From NCBI GenBank assembly GCA_910586485.1, contig CAJUIA010000024.1, positions 1 through 61,021 of the forward strand: a stretch of 61,021 nucleotides of DNA, written 5' to 3'. Of the stretch, positions 51,583 through 61,021 are shown piece by piece. Every line of letters starts with the position of its first letter. Within the stretch, counting starts at the first letter, position 1. The notes beneath the pieces are model-generated. The model saw only the letters and a program-made list of their open reading frames with translations. It made no database searches and had not been told where the DNA came from. Position numbers and translations under genes: made by a program. Source of the DNA: an uncultured Acetatifactor sp. Lineage in GTDB: Bacteria; Bacillota; Clostridia; Lachnospirales; Lachnospiraceae.

Positions 51583-52284
51583 ATGTCTGTTTTGGTGGAG
51601 GTATGGGGAGACTTTGCTTGCTTTTCAATGCAATTTATTAAGACGGAAAGGGTGACATATGATGTGATCACCCCTTCCGCCGCCAGGGGGCTTTTGGAAG
51701 CTATTTACTGGCACCCGGGCTTGAATTGGTCTGTAGACAGGATTTATGTCTTAGCGCCGATTCGGCTGGAAAAGCAGACCGTGGAAGATACGGAAAACTT
51801 GGAGTCGGCAGAGATTAAAATGACAAGCATCAAGAGAAACGAAGTGAATGCAAAGATTTCTGCCAGTAGTGTAAAAAAGGTTATGGTCAACGGGGAAGGC
51901 AGTTTATATCTGAATACGGCGGCGGAAAGGAGCCAGCGGTCTTCTCTGATATTACAGGACGTGCATTACGTGCTGGAAGCTCATTTTGACATGACATCCA
52001 ATGCCAGTCCAGGTGACAATCCGGGAAAGTTTCAGGATATTATGAAACGGCGGTTGAAAAAAGGCCAGTGCTATCACCAGCCATATTTCGGATGCCGGGA
52101 ATTTCCGGCACATTTTCGGGAGTGGGAGGGCGGTTCGATACCGACTGTTCCACTGACAAAGGATCTGGGGTATATGCTTCATAGTATGGATTACAGTGAT
52201 CCGACAGAGATTCGTCCCAGGTTTTTCAGGGCGCAGATAAAGGACGGGGTGCTGGATCTGAGAGATTGCGAGGTGGTTATGTGA
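51583..52284 (+). CDS. cas5c: Cas5c (Cas5d), crRNA-processing Cascade subunit
   Basis: 233 residues with an RRM-like fold. VLVEVWGDFACFSMQFIKTE at the N-terminus and TPSAARGLLEAIYWHPG are family hallmarks. In type I-C systems Cas6 is absent, and Cas5c cuts the precursor RNA 3' of the repeat hairpin and then caps the 5' handle. For this array the cut would leave the 11-base tag TGGGTTGAAAT. AAAGAGGG precedes the ATG at 51583. The stop codon overlaps cas8c (GTGA). Confidence 0.95.
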   Translation: MSVLVEVWGDFACFSMQFIKTERVTYDVITPSAARGLLEAIYWHPGLNWSVDRIYVLAPIRLEKQTVEDTENLESAEIKMTSIKRNEVNAKISASSVKKVMVNGEGSLYLNTAAERSQRSSLILQDVHYVLEAHFDMTSNASPGDNPGKFQDIMKRRLKKGQCYHQPYFGCREFPAHFREWEGGSIPTVPLTKDLGYMLHSMDYSDPTEIRPRFFRAQIKDGVLDLRDCEVVM

Positions 52285-54029
52285 TACTGCAGGCGTTGGT
52301 AAAGCATTATGAGGATCTGCTGGAAAAAGGAGAAATTCCCAGACCCGGCTGGGGAACGGTGCGAGTTTCTTATGCGCTGAATCTGGATCGGGAAGGAAAT
52401 GTCATTGATCTCTTTTCGCTGAAGGTGCCAAAGGAGAAAGGGAAAAAAACTGTCTTTGAAGCCCAGAATATCATTGTGCCGCAGCCGGTAAAGCGTTCCG
52501 TGGATATTGCGCCTAATTTTCTCTGTGATAATTCTACTTATGTTCTGGGGGTGGATGAAAAGGGAAAGCCGGACAGGACAGAGCGATGTTTTGAGGCGTT
52601 TTGCGATTTACATAGAAGATTATTGGGTAATGTATCTTCTGAATCAGCGAAATCCGTATTGCTTTTTCTGCAAAACTGGGAACCGGGAAAGGCATTGGAG
52701 TATGATTGTATAGCAGAGGCATGGAAGGATCTCATGGCAGGCGCCAATATCATTTTTTGGTGTGAAGGAGAGCCTGTAACGAATGATGAAACTGTCAAAA
52801 GCTGCTGGCAGCAATATTATGATACTGCCGGTGCAGAAGAAAACGGTATCTGTATGATTACCGGTAAAAGGACGCAGATTGCAGTATTGCATCCGGTTAT
52901 TAAGGGAGTATATGGCGCGCAGGCAATGGGAACCTCGCTGGTGTCCTTTAACGCCCCGGCTTTTTGTTCCTATGGGAAGGAGCAGGGAGAAAATGCTTCG
53001 GTGGGAGAATATGCGGCGGCGGCCTACGGTGCAGCGTTAAACAGCCTGTTGATGGACAGGGAGCATGTGAAATGGATCGGAGATACCACAATCGTCTGCT
53101 GGGCGGAAGGCGGGGAAGAGGTCTATCAGGATGTGGGGATTGCCGCAATGTTTGGGGCCGAGGATGAAGACAGGATTACAGATGAAGATCTAAGTGCAAT
53201 ATTGAGCGCTGCACTGGCAGGAAAGCCGGTGGAGCTGGAACATGTGAAGCTGGATTTGGACAGGCACTTTTACATATTGGGGGTGGCGCCCAATGCGGCA
53301 AGGCTGTCTGTGAGGTTTTTCTGGCAGGATTCCTTTGGAAATATGCTTAAGAATATTGGCAGACATTATGACAGACTTGAGATAATAAAGCCGGCATACG
53401 AAAAAAGAGACCGTCTGTCCTATTGGAGACTGCTTCAGGAAACCGTCAACCAGAACGCCAGGGACAAAGCACCTTCTCCGCAAATGGCGGCAGATGTTAT
53501 GAAGGCAATTTTGACAGGAGGCACATACCCGGTTTCTTTGCTGAACGGAGTAATGCTGCGTATTCGGGCAGAACATAAAGTGAGCTGGGGGAGAGCATCC
53601 ATTATAAAAGCCTATTATTTAAGAAACAGTAACTCGCAGTGTCCAAAGGAGGTATTACAAATGGCATTAAATGAAGAAAGCAAAAATCAATTTTATAATC
53701 TAGGAAGACTGTTTGCTGTGCTGGAGCATATTCAGCAGGCGGCTAATCCGGAGATTAAGACAACCATAAAGGATAAGTACTTTAATTCTGCTGCTTCTGC
53801 ACCGGCAAATACATTTCCGCTGCTGATCAATCTGGCACAAAAACATTTACGCAAATTTACGGAAGAGGGGATCAGGATTTCTTTTCAAAAACAAATTCAG
53901 GGAATCACGGAAAAGCTTGGGGAAGAGTATCCGGCGCGTATGACATTGCCACAGCAGGGGTCTTTTCATTTGGGTTATTATCATCAGACACAGAAAAGAT
54001 ATGAGAAAAAGGAGGATAAAGCAATATGA
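52281..54029 (+). CDS. cas8c: Cas8c (Csd1), Cascade large subunit
   Basis: 582 residues. The opening ILQALVKHYEDLLEKGEIPRP is typical of Csd1. MITGKRTQIAVLHPVIKG, DTTIVCWAEG and SVRFFWQDSFGNM are conserved blocks, and the C-terminus HLGYYHQTQKRY is also family-like. The subunit recognises the PAM (usually TTC in I-C). Internal initiation within cas8c produces a Cas11-like small subunit in characterised I-C systems; a possible internal start here is the ATG at 53661, behind AAGGAGG (53646-53652). The GTG start overlaps the cas5c stop. Confidence 0.95.
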   Translation: MILQALVKHYEDLLEKGEIPRPGWGTVRVSYALNLDREGNVIDLFSLKVPKEKGKKTVFEAQNIIVPQPVKRSVDIAPNFLCDNSTYVLGVDEKGKPDRTERCFEAFCDLHRRLLGNVSSESAKSVLLFLQNWEPGKALEYDCIAEAWKDLMAGANIIFWCEGEPVTNDETVKSCWQQYYDTAGAEENGICMITGKRTQIAVLHPVIKGVYGAQAMGTSLVSFNAPAFCSYGKEQGENASVGEYAAAAYGAALNSLLMDREHVKWIGDTTIVCWAEGGEEVYQDVGIAAMFGAEDEDRITDEDLSAILSAALAGKPVELEHVKLDLDRHFYILGVAPNAARLSVRFFWQDSFGNMLKNIGRHYDRLEIIKPAYEKRDRLSYWRLLQETVNQNARDKAPSPQMAADVMKAILTGGTYPVSLLNGVMLRIRAEHKVSWGRASIIKAYYLRNSNSQCPKEVLQMALNEESKNQFYNLGRLFAVLEHIQQAANPEIKTTIKDKYFNSAASAPANTFPLLINLAQKHLRKFTEEGIRISFQKQIQGITEKLGEEYPARMTLPQQGSFHLGYYHQTQKRYEKKEDKAI

Positions 54030-54913
54030 GCGAGGCAATTAAAAACAGGTACGATTTTGTGATTTTATTTGACGTGGAGAACGGAAATCCCAATGGGGAT
54101 CCCGATGCGGGCAATATGCCCAGAGTTGACCCGGAAAGCGGATACGGCCTTGTGACGGATGTTTGCTTAAAGCGCAAAATTCGAAATTATGTGGAAACGA
54201 TCAAGGAAGACGAGATGGGGTATCGGATTTATATTAAAGAAAATGTTCCCTTAAATCGCAGTGATAAGGAAGCATATGACTATGTTGGAGTGGATAGCAG
54301 CAGCGTGAAACAAAAGAAGAAGGATGATCCTGACCTAGATCGAAAAGTACGTGATTTTATGTGTGATAATTTTTTCGATATTCGGACCTTTGGTGCAGTG
54401 ATGACAACCTTTGTAAAGGACAAGCTGAACTGTGGGCAGGTGCGAGGGCCGGTTCAGTTGGGGTTTGCCAGATCGGTGGAGCCGATCCTGCCCCAGGAAG
54501 TTACAATTACCAGAGTGGCAATCACTACAGAAAACGATGCAGAAAATAAAGGCACGGAAATGGGCAGGAAATATATTGTACCCTATGCGCTGTACCGTGC
54601 GGAGGGCTACATTTCGGCAAATCTGGCAAGAAAGGTCACGGGATTTTCGGAGGAGGATCTGGAGCTTTTATGGCAGGCAATTCTAAATATGTTTGAGAAT
54701 GACCATTCTGCAGCGAGGGGCAAGATGGCAGTTCGCAAGCTGATTATTTTCAAGCATGACAGTGAATTGGGATGTGCGCCAGCACATAAGCTCTTTGACG
54801 GTGTAAAGGTTCAGCGAAAGAAGGATGTGGAGATTGCCAGAGGATTTAACGATTATGTGGTGGAACTGGCGTCGGAGCTGCCGGACGGCGTAACCTGCAT
54901 TTGTAAGGAATAA
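54026..54913 (+). CDS. cas7c: Cas7c (Csd2), Cascade backbone
   Basis: 295 residues. DVENGNPNGDPDAGNMPRVD (about 14-33) is the diagnostic Cas7 block of types I-B and I-C. FDIRTFGAVMTT and GPVQLGFARSVEPI follow, then the thumb region. Several copies coat the crRNA in Cascade. The ATG overlaps the cas8c stop codon (ATGA), with AAGGAGG 13 bases upstream. cas4 follows after five bases. Confidence 0.96.
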   Translation: MSEAIKNRYDFVILFDVENGNPNGDPDAGNMPRVDPESGYGLVTDVCLKRKIRNYVETIKEDEMGYRIYIKENVPLNRSDKEAYDYVGVDSSSVKQKKKDDPDLDRKVRDFMCDNFFDIRTFGAVMTTFVKDKLNCGQVRGPVQLGFARSVEPILPQEVTITRVAITTENDAENKGTEMGRKYIVPYALYRAEGYISANLARKVTGFSEEDLELLWQAILNMFENDHSAARGKMAVRKLIIFKHDSELGCAPAHKLFDGVKVQRKKDVEIARGFNDYVVELASELPDGVTCICKE

Positions 54914-54918
54914 GTGAC

Positions 54919-55584
54919 ATGGAGTATGAAGAAGAGGATTATTTGCTGCTGTCCGGTATCCAGCATTTTGCATTCTGCAGAAGGCAATGGGCGTTGATCC
55001 ATATTGAGCAGCAATGGGAAGAGAATGTCAGAACCTTTGAAGGCAGAAGTATGCACGAAAATGCGCATAATCCGTTTTACAAAGAGAAGCGGGGCGGGAT
55101 CATATCGGTTCGGGCCATGAAAGTTTTTTCCAAAAGTCTGGGAGTCAGCGGAGAATGTGATCTTGTGGAATTTCATGCTGACTCTCAGGGAATTCCGCTG
55201 AACGGCCGGAGTGGGCTGTACAGGGTTGTGCCCGTGGAATACAAACGCGGAGCACCAAAAAGCCATGATGCAGATGAGCTGCAGCTGACAGCGCAGGCGA
55301 TGTGTCTTGAGGAAATGCTGCAAACTGACATCGAGCGGGGATTTCTTTATTATGGAGAAACGAAGCATAGAAAAGAGGTTGCGTTTTCCGAAGTACTTCG
55401 CGATAAGGTCCGGAAGCTTCTGGAAGAGATGCACCAATATTATCACAGAGGTTACACTCCCAGGGTAAAAACCGGGACAAAGTGTAAGCAATGTTCGCTG
55501 CAAAATGTATGTGTGCCGGGCCTGAGCAGTAATGATACAGTGAATGATTATATTGAGGCAATGCTGGGGGAGGGAGTGAGATGA
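54919..55584 (+). CDS. cas4: Cas4 exonuclease
   Basis: 221 residues. It is a RecB-like nuclease with an iron-sulphur cluster; the cluster Cys are in AFCRRQWA (about 21) and in CKQCSLQNVC near the C-terminus. The nuclease core has GECDLVEF and VEYKRGAPK (Asp, Glu and Lys). In I-C systems Cas4 acts with Cas1-Cas2 to choose and trim spacers by their PAM. The stop codon overlaps cas1 by four bases (ATGA). Confidence 0.94.
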   Translation: MEYEEEDYLLLSGIQHFAFCRRQWALIHIEQQWEENVRTFEGRSMHENAHNPFYKEKRGGIISVRAMKVFSKSLGVSGECDLVEFHADSQGIPLNGRSGLYRVVPVEYKRGAPKSHDADELQLTAQAMCLEEMLQTDIERGFLYYGETKHRKEVAFSEVLRDKVRKLLEEMHQYYHRGYTPRVKTGTKCKQCSLQNVCVPGLSSNDTVNDYIEAMLGEGVR

Positions 55585-56609
55585 AGAAGTTACTGAATAC
55601 TCTTTATGTGACTTCGCCTGATGCTTATTTAAGTCTTGACGGGGAAAATATCGTGGTCAGGAAGGATGATGAGGTTGCAATGCGTCTTCCTGTTCATAAC
55701 CTGGATGCAGTCATAGCCTTTAATTATGTTGGTGCGAGCCCGGCATTGATTAGGAAGTGTACTGAAAATAATATCTCCATAAGTTTTTTCTCAGGAAATC
55801 AGTATTGCGGAAGATTTGTGGGAAAAGAAAACGGAAATGTTATTTTGCGTAAGACACAATATCGGTTTTCGGATGATCAGCAGAAATGCCTGGATATTGC
55901 AAGAAATATGATTCTGGGAAAGGTTTTTAACGAGCGGTATGTGATTAATCGTGCTTTACGGGATCATGAAATGAGAGTCGATACCGATAAACTTCGTAAT
56001 GCTTCGGGATTATTACAAAAAGCTATTGAAAATATCAGAAAATGTCAGGATCTGAACGAATTGCGTGGATATGAAGGAGAAGCGGCAACGGTATACTTTC
56101 GTGTATTTGATGAGTTGATTCTGCAAAATAAAGAGCAGTTCCGGTTCAGAGGAAGAAATAAGCGGCCTCCGCTTGATAATGTAAATGCGCTTCTTTCGTT
56201 TGCTTATTCTCTTCTGGCAAATGAATGTGCCGGGGCGGCGTATTCTGTCGGATTGGATCCCTATGTAGGCTTCATGCACCGTGACAGACCGGGGCGAAGA
56301 TCTTTGGCGCTGGATTTAATGGAAGAATTGAGAAGTCCGGTGGCTGACAGATTTATGCTGACACTGATAAATAAACGCCAGATTACGGCAGATGATTTTC
56401 TGGAAATGGAAGATCATGCGGTTATAATGAAGGAGGAAGGAAGAAAGACGGTTATCCAGAGATGGCAGGAAACGAAACAGGAAGTAATACAGCATCCCTT
56501 TTTGAAGGAGAAAATACAGCTGGGATTGCTGCCTTATGCACAGGCATTGCTGCTTGCAAGATATTTGCGGGGAGACCTGGATGCTTATCCGCCGTTTCTC
56601 AAGAGGTAA
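55581..56609 (+). CDS. cas1: Cas1 integrase, type I-C
   Basis: 342 residues. The metal-binding triad is visible as Glu in GYEGEAATVYF (about 165), His in GFMHRDRPGR and Asp or Glu in LALDLMEELR. The N-terminal beta domain opens LLNTLYVTSPDAYLSLDGEN. With Cas2 it inserts new spacers at the leader end. All three adaptation genes (cas4, cas1, cas2) look intact, so the array should be able to grow. Confidence 0.96.
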   Translation: MKKLLNTLYVTSPDAYLSLDGENIVVRKDDEVAMRLPVHNLDAVIAFNYVGASPALIRKCTENNISISFFSGNQYCGRFVGKENGNVILRKTQYRFSDDQQKCLDIARNMILGKVFNERYVINRALRDHEMRVDTDKLRNASGLLQKAIENIRKCQDLNELRGYEGEAATVYFRVFDELILQNKEQFRFRGRNKRPPLDNVNALLSFAYSLLANECAGAAYSVGLDPYVGFMHRDRPGRRSLALDLMEELRSPVADRFMLTLINKRQITADDFLEMEDHAVIMKEEGRKTVIQRWQETKQEVIQHPFLKEKIQLGLLPYAQALLLARYLRGDLDAYPPFLKR

Positions 56610-56613
56610 GGGT

Positions 56614-56904
56614 ATGATGGTATTGATTACATATGACGTGAATACGACAACAGGGCAGGGAGTAAGACGCTTGGCAAAGGTTGCAAAAGTATGCACAAAT
56701 TATGGACAGCGGGTACAGAACTCGGTATTTGAATGCTTGGTTGATAATACGCAGCTCGCCATGATCAAAAAGCAGATACAGGACATTATTGATGTAGAAA
56801 AGGACAGTGTCAGATATTATGTTCTGGGAGAACAATATAAGAATCGAATAGAGCATATAGGAAAGAAACAGGGGGTAGATTTGGCCGGACCGCTGATTTG
56901 TTGA
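56614..56904 (+). CDS. cas2: Cas2
   Basis: 96 residues. VLITYDVNTTTGQGVRRLAK at the start contains the conserved Asp of the ferredoxin-like fold, and NYGQRVQNSVFEC is the second hallmark. It bridges two Cas1 dimers in the integration complex. The start is at the ATG pair 56614/56617, behind TAAGGGT. It is the last gene before the leader. Confidence 0.95.
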   Translation: MMVLITYDVNTTTGQGVRRLAKVAKVCTNYGQRVQNSVFECLVDNTQLAMIKKQIQDIIDVEKDSVRYYVLGEQYKNRIEHIGKKQGVDLAGPLIC

Positions 56905-57074
56905 TGTGCGAAAGTAAAGTGCTCATTGAATGGTGCGGGTATTCGCGCAGCATTTTTTTAAAAACCAGAGCAGATTTTAGAGAAAGTATTTTATATCGGT
57001 ACATTTGTTGTTCTGTTTTGTGCAATGTGCCTTGTGCTATTGTTAAAAAAGATTTTGCATTATATGTTTTTGCT
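56905..57074 (+). promoter_or_regulatory. CRISPR leader
   Basis: A 170-base AT-rich stretch between the cas2 stop codon and the first repeat, with runs such as ATTTTTTTAAAAA and TTAAAAAAGATTTTGC. It should carry the array promoter and the spacer-integration signals. I see no clear -35/-10 pair that I would defend. Confidence 0.7.
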
Positions 57075-60000
57075 GTCGCTCCCCTTGCGGGAGCGTGGGT
57101 TGAAATCCATCATCACCAAGTTTAATTTTGGTGGTGTCAATGTCGCTCCCCTTGCGGGAGCGTGGGTTGAAATATCAAATTCAAGCGGGCGGTTGTGGAA
57201 GTAAGCTGTCGCTCCCCTTGCGGGAGCGTGGGTTGAAATCTACAGCTGTAACTGCAGGGATTGCCCTGACTTCTGGTCGCTCCCCTTGCGGGAGCGTGGG
57301 TTGAAATAACAAACTTGATTTGTCAATCCGTGGTGAAGTGGTCGCTCCCCTTGCGGGAGCGTGGGTTGAAATCAAGAAACAAGCGGTTTGTGGGGTTTAT
57401 GCAGAACGTCGCTCCCCTTGCGGGAGCGTGGGTTGAAATTGCTACTCCTGAAGAGTCATCTGAAGAGGGTGCTGGTCGCTCCCCTTGCGGGAGCGTGGGT
57501 TGAAATCGCTAGTTTTATGGGGTTTCCCTCGCTCCCGGCGGGTCGCTCCCCTTGCGGGAGCGTGGGTTGAAATTGTGATGTTTTCCCCTTCTTTAAAAGA
57601 CAGCCCCATGTCGCTCCCCTTGCGGGAGCGTGGGTTGAAATTGCAGAAGACACTGTGATGAATCTTGGAGCAATAAGTCGCTCCCCTTGCGGGAGCGTGG
57701 GTTGAAATTCAGGGAAATCCGTTACCAGAGGAATTATTTGTAGTCGCTCCCCTTGCGGGAGCGTGGGTTGAAATGCGCTTTCAGCGTAAAGATTGCCCAT
57801 CAGTCCGGGTCGCTCCCCTTGCGGGAGCGTGGGTTGAAATTTGTCTTCACAGCGTTCTTTTGCATAAATCCTCACGTCGCTCCCCTTGCGGGAGCGTGGG
57901 TTGAAATCGACATTTTCCCGGTAACTCTGTACGGCGTGTTTGGGTCGCTCCCCTTGCGGGAGCGTGGGTTGAAATGCAGTTGCTTGTAAAAATCGTTACT
58001 TGTTTCTGCGTCGCTCCCCTTGCGGGAGCGTGGGTTGAAATTTGCCGTGTGATCTCCACGCCGAAAAGATTTGCGTCGCTCCCCTTGCGGGAGCGTGGGT
58101 TGAAATTCCCATTGCAAGATGGCTGCAGCCGAATGATGTAGTCGCTCCCCTTGCGGGAGCGTGGGTTGAAATTTTTCGCATTGCGTCCACATCCACGGCC
58201 CCGGCGTCGCTCCCCTTGCGGGAGCGTGGGTTGAAATTCTAATTCTTCCTGAATAAATTGACCATGGTCAAGTCGCTCCCCTTGCGGGAGCGTGGGTTGA
58301 AATAAATTCGGAATACACCTCCACGGCATCCGTCACAAGTCGCTCCCCTTGCGGGAGCGTGGGTTGAAATGCAGCTTTGCGCTTGTTGCGCTCCCGGTGT
58401 ATTTGTCGCTCCCCTTGCGGGAGCGTGGGTTGAAATCTTTCCCGTGCCGCCGCAAGTGCATCATCCATACGTCGCTCCCCTTGCGGGAGCGTGGGTTGAA
58501 ATGCCATCAGTTACTACCTCCTTCCAGTGCCGCCTGGTCGCTCCCCTTGCGGGAGCGTGGGTTGAAATATTTTTGTTTTATCCATGTAAGCCGTGGCAAT
58601 CGCGTCGCTCCCCTTGCGGGAGCGTGGGTTGAAATGATAAAAGAACCTATGTTGTTCGGGCTTGCGATAGCGTCGCTCCCCTTGCGGGAGCGTGGGTTGA
58701 AATACTTTGAGGGCGGAAGCGGTAGAGGTGATGAACTGAGTCGCTCCCCTTGCGGGAGCGTGGGTTGAAATTTCATGGGTTTTGGAAGTCCAGCCCCGGC
58801 GAAGTGGTCGCTCCCCTTGCGGGAGCGTGGGTTGAAATACCGATAATTGAAATATGGGTTGAATCCGCTGCTGTCGCTCCCCTTGCGGGAGCGTGGGTTG
58901 AAATGAAATTGAAGCGGCTATGATTCAGCACATTCCGCGTCGCTCCCCTTGCGGGAGCGTGGGTTGAAATGGGCATCACCATCCGCAACAATGCGGGCAA
59001 CCAGTCGCTCCCCTTGCGGGAGCGTGGGTTGAAATTCCGGTTTCCTTGTACTGCAACATCATCTGCCGGAGTCGCTCCCCTTGCGGGAGCGTGGGTTGAA
59101 ATTTTTGCGGGTTAAAATATCGTGTTCATTGTCAAAGTCGCTCCCCTTGCGGGAGCGTGGGTTGAAATATCCAATCACGGCGGGGAATCTGTGCAATCCA
59201 ATGTCGCTCCCCTTGCGGGAGCGTGGGTTGAAATAATCTACAACCTGATATACTCATAAATGTAGACGTCGCTCCCCTTGCGGGAGCGTGGGTTGAAATC
59301 CCTTGCAGCTAAATTGATGGGGAAATCCAAAGAGTCGCTCCCCTTGCGGGAGCGTGGGTTGAAATGATCCTGAAAATAAGGTTGCGGAAGTGGTTGCCGT
59401 CGCTCCCCTTGCGGGAGCGTGGGTTGAAATATTGGCTACAAGGTGAACCCCAAAGCTGAAAACGGTCGCTCCCCTTGCGGGAGCGTGGGTTGAAATGTTG
59501 ATGCCCCGTATATCCGCATTAAGGATGAAGTGTCGCTCCCCTTGCGGGAGCGTGGGTTGAAATACCCATTAAAGGAAGCCGAACTGTTGAACACTTGCGT
59601 CGCTCCCCTTGCGGGAGCGTGGGTTGAAATAGGGATTTGGTACGGTAAGGATGTAACAACCGCCGTCGCTCCCCTTGCGGGAGCGTGGGTTGAAATATCA
59701 TTGATAATGTTCCAGTTCGCCCCGTTTTTCGTCGCTCCCCTTGCGGGAGCGTGGGTTGAAATAAGCTGTTCATCAATATAGGCTTTCAGGTCAGGTTTGT
59801 CGCTCCCCTTGCGGGAGCGTGGGTTGAAATACGGTATTGCCGGAGAGCTTCGCGGAGCCGGAAACGGTCGCTCCCCTTGCGGGAGCGTGGGTTGAAATAT
59901 CTGAAACGCGAGGCCGACATGCTGGACAAAAACGTCGCTCCCCTTGCGGGAGCGTGGGTTGAAATACCAATGGCTGCATTATGGACGAGTATGTGGACGG

Positions 60001-60968
60001 TCGCTCCCCTTGCGGGAGCGTGGGTTGAAATCTCAATGTGGACGAGTTCGCCGAGCTCCACCGGGTCGCTCCCCTTGCGGGAGCGTGGGTTGAAATATGG
60101 AGGATCTGGCGACCGTCAAGGACAAGGGCCGTCGCTCCCCTTGCGGGAGCGTGGGTTGAAATTCTGGCGGGCCTGATTTTTTGAAAGGAGCCAAACCAGT
60201 CGCTCCCCTTGCGGGAGCGTGGGTTGAAATTGGCAAACGAGTGGATCCTGAAGCTGCTCGACAACGTCGCTCCCCTTGCGGGAGCGTGGGTTGAAATATC
60301 TTGGGAACGCCTACCATAATGGACGGCATACCAGTCGCTCCCCTTGCGGGAGCGTGGGTTGAAATCAAGGATTGATTGACTTTATCACGGGAGTATTTAC
60401 CGTCGCTCCCCTTGCGGGAGCGTGGGTTGAAATCACCGTGGCAAATATGATATTGCTGTCAAAACTTGTCGCTCCCCTTGCGGGAGCGTGGGTTGAAATA
60501 TGGAATTGCCATAGGGTATGATCTGGATTTCCCGTCGCTCCCCTTGCGGGAGCGTGGGTTGAAATTGGGTGCCTCCCTGGGGCGCTGTAGCGCCATTTCC
60601 GTCGCTCCCCTTGCGGGAGCGTGGGTTGAAATCTCCTTTCCCTATAATCTCCGGGGGCTTCCGCACAGTCGCTCCCCTTGCGGGAGCGTGGGTTGAAATT
60701 AAAATCCCCCTTTGCCATGGCGGCAACTGTATACTGGTCGCTCCCCTTGCGGGAGCGTGGGTTGAAATAAGGGTACAGGACTACGACATAGCGTTGACGG
60801 CAAGTCGCTCCCCTTGCGGGAGCGTGGGTTGAAATCTCTTTCCTCCGCCTCGATGGCCATTCCTTCATTGGTCGCTCCCCTTGCGGGAGCGTGGGTTGAA
60901 ATCATGCTGCACCCCCTTTATAATCAATCTTTCGTAGTCGCTCCCCTTGCGGGAGCGTGGGTTGAAAT
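57075..60968 (+). CRISPR. Type I-C CRISPR array, 59 repeats and 58 spacers
   Basis: The 32-bp repeat starts GTCGCTCCCCTTGCGGGAGC and ends GTGGGTTGAAAT. All copies appear identical on reading. CGCTCCC (3-9) and GGGAGCG (15-21) form a hairpin with loop CTTGC, leaving the 11-base tag TGGGTTGAAAT as crRNA handle. Spacers are 33-37 bp, mostly 34-35. The first repeat is at 57075-57106 and the last at 60937-60968. The final 53 bases of the window contain no further repeat, so the array ends here. The last repeat shows no decay. Transcription runs left to right from the leader beside cas2. Confidence 0.98.
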
Positions 60969-61021
60969 GTGACCCGTCCCCGCCAGCATAGACACCTTAA
61001 ACGAAAGGATTCTATCCGGTT
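60969..61021. other. Sequence after the last CRISPR repeat
   Basis: 53 bases with no repeat start. This is longer than any spacer in the array, so it is the downstream flank. It contains no feature that can be called. Confidence 0.5.

Noticed and set aside
58839..58872. A spacer containing GGGTTGAA, like the repeat tail, considered as a sign of aberrant spacer uptake from the array.
   Set aside because: Only eight bases match, which chance can explain.
57181..60905. Many open frames across the array on both strands, repeating patterns such as STHAPARGAT, QPTLPQGER, SLPLRERGLK and VAPLAGAWVEI.
   Set aside because: They are translations of the 32-bp CRISPR repeat in different frames, broken by spacers, with no ribosome sites.
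1..61021. tRNA, rRNA, known riboswitches and complete insertion sequences.
   Set aside because: None was recognised on reading either strand; a covariance-model scan would be needed to exclude small structured RNAs.

Overview
The window looks like a chromosome segment of a spore-forming, anaerobic Clostridia species, most likely Lachnospiraceae. The grounds are the complete spoIIIAA-AH sporulation operon and spoIVB, the GlgC/GlgD pair, a glycyl-radical spare part (GrcA), an ECF sigma/anti-sigma pair, and the order xseA-xseB-ispA-dxs-tlyA-nadK-argR-recN. Genus and species cannot be fixed from sequence alone. Most genes are GC-rich by eye. The first few kb (about 1.1-6.4 kb) and the stretch next to the CRISPR genes (about 48.2-49.0 kb) are visibly more AT-rich and look acquired.

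Layout. 0-6.5 kb: a metallo-beta-lactamase-fold gene, then an AT-rich module (response regulator, sensor kinase, lipoprotein, and a 5'-truncated FtsX-type ABC permease on the other strand). The module ends at a small decayed copy of the same metallo-beta-lactamase gene. 6.6-11.3 kb: ychF, lgt, and the glycogen genes glgC-glgD (minus strand). 11.5-21.7 kb: an envelope and signalling region with a DUF6033-like protein, ECF sigma factor and zinc-finger anti-sigma factor, cell-wall amidase lipoprotein, a response regulator/ABC exporter/sensor kinase cluster, a membrane protein and a transglutaminase-like protein. 21.8-23.6 kb (minus strand): a GH27 alpha-galactosidase, a zinc-ribbon reading frame with no normal start codon, and grcA. 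23.8-29.1 kb: spoIIIAA-AH behind a plausible sigma-E promoter. 29.2-33.7 kb: deoB, prfC and a second transglutaminase-like lipoprotein. 33.7-42.8 kb: an Asp23-family gene, nusB, xseA, xseB, ispA, dxs, tlyA, nadK, argR and recN, tightly packed with several overlaps. 43.0-47.8 kb: carB and spoIVB.

47.8-61.0 kb: a defence island. It opens with 111-bp tandem repeats, a very small ORF and a GNAT acetyltransferase. A complete type I-C CRISPR-Cas locus follows (cas3, cas5c, cas8c, cas7c, cas4, cas1, cas2). The array has 59 apparently identical 32-bp repeats and 58 spacers and ends inside the window. The cas5c-cas2 operon has its own perfect-consensus sigma-A promoter (TTGACA, 17 bp, TATAAT), so the effector and adaptation genes can be expressed separately from cas3. 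The expected neighbour of spoIVB, spo0A, is absent, and the island occupies that position.

I did not find a clearly new multi-gene system. The items most worth a second look are: the 229-bp element with perfect 30-bp inverted ends after the second kinase gene; the start-less zinc-ribbon frame behind the alpha-galactosidase; the truncated permease fused to a metallo-beta-lactamase remnant; the 111-bp tandem repeats at the island edge; the 15-bp repeats running through the recN stop codon; and the separately promoted CRISPR effector operon. Calls were made by reading motifs; no database search was possible.
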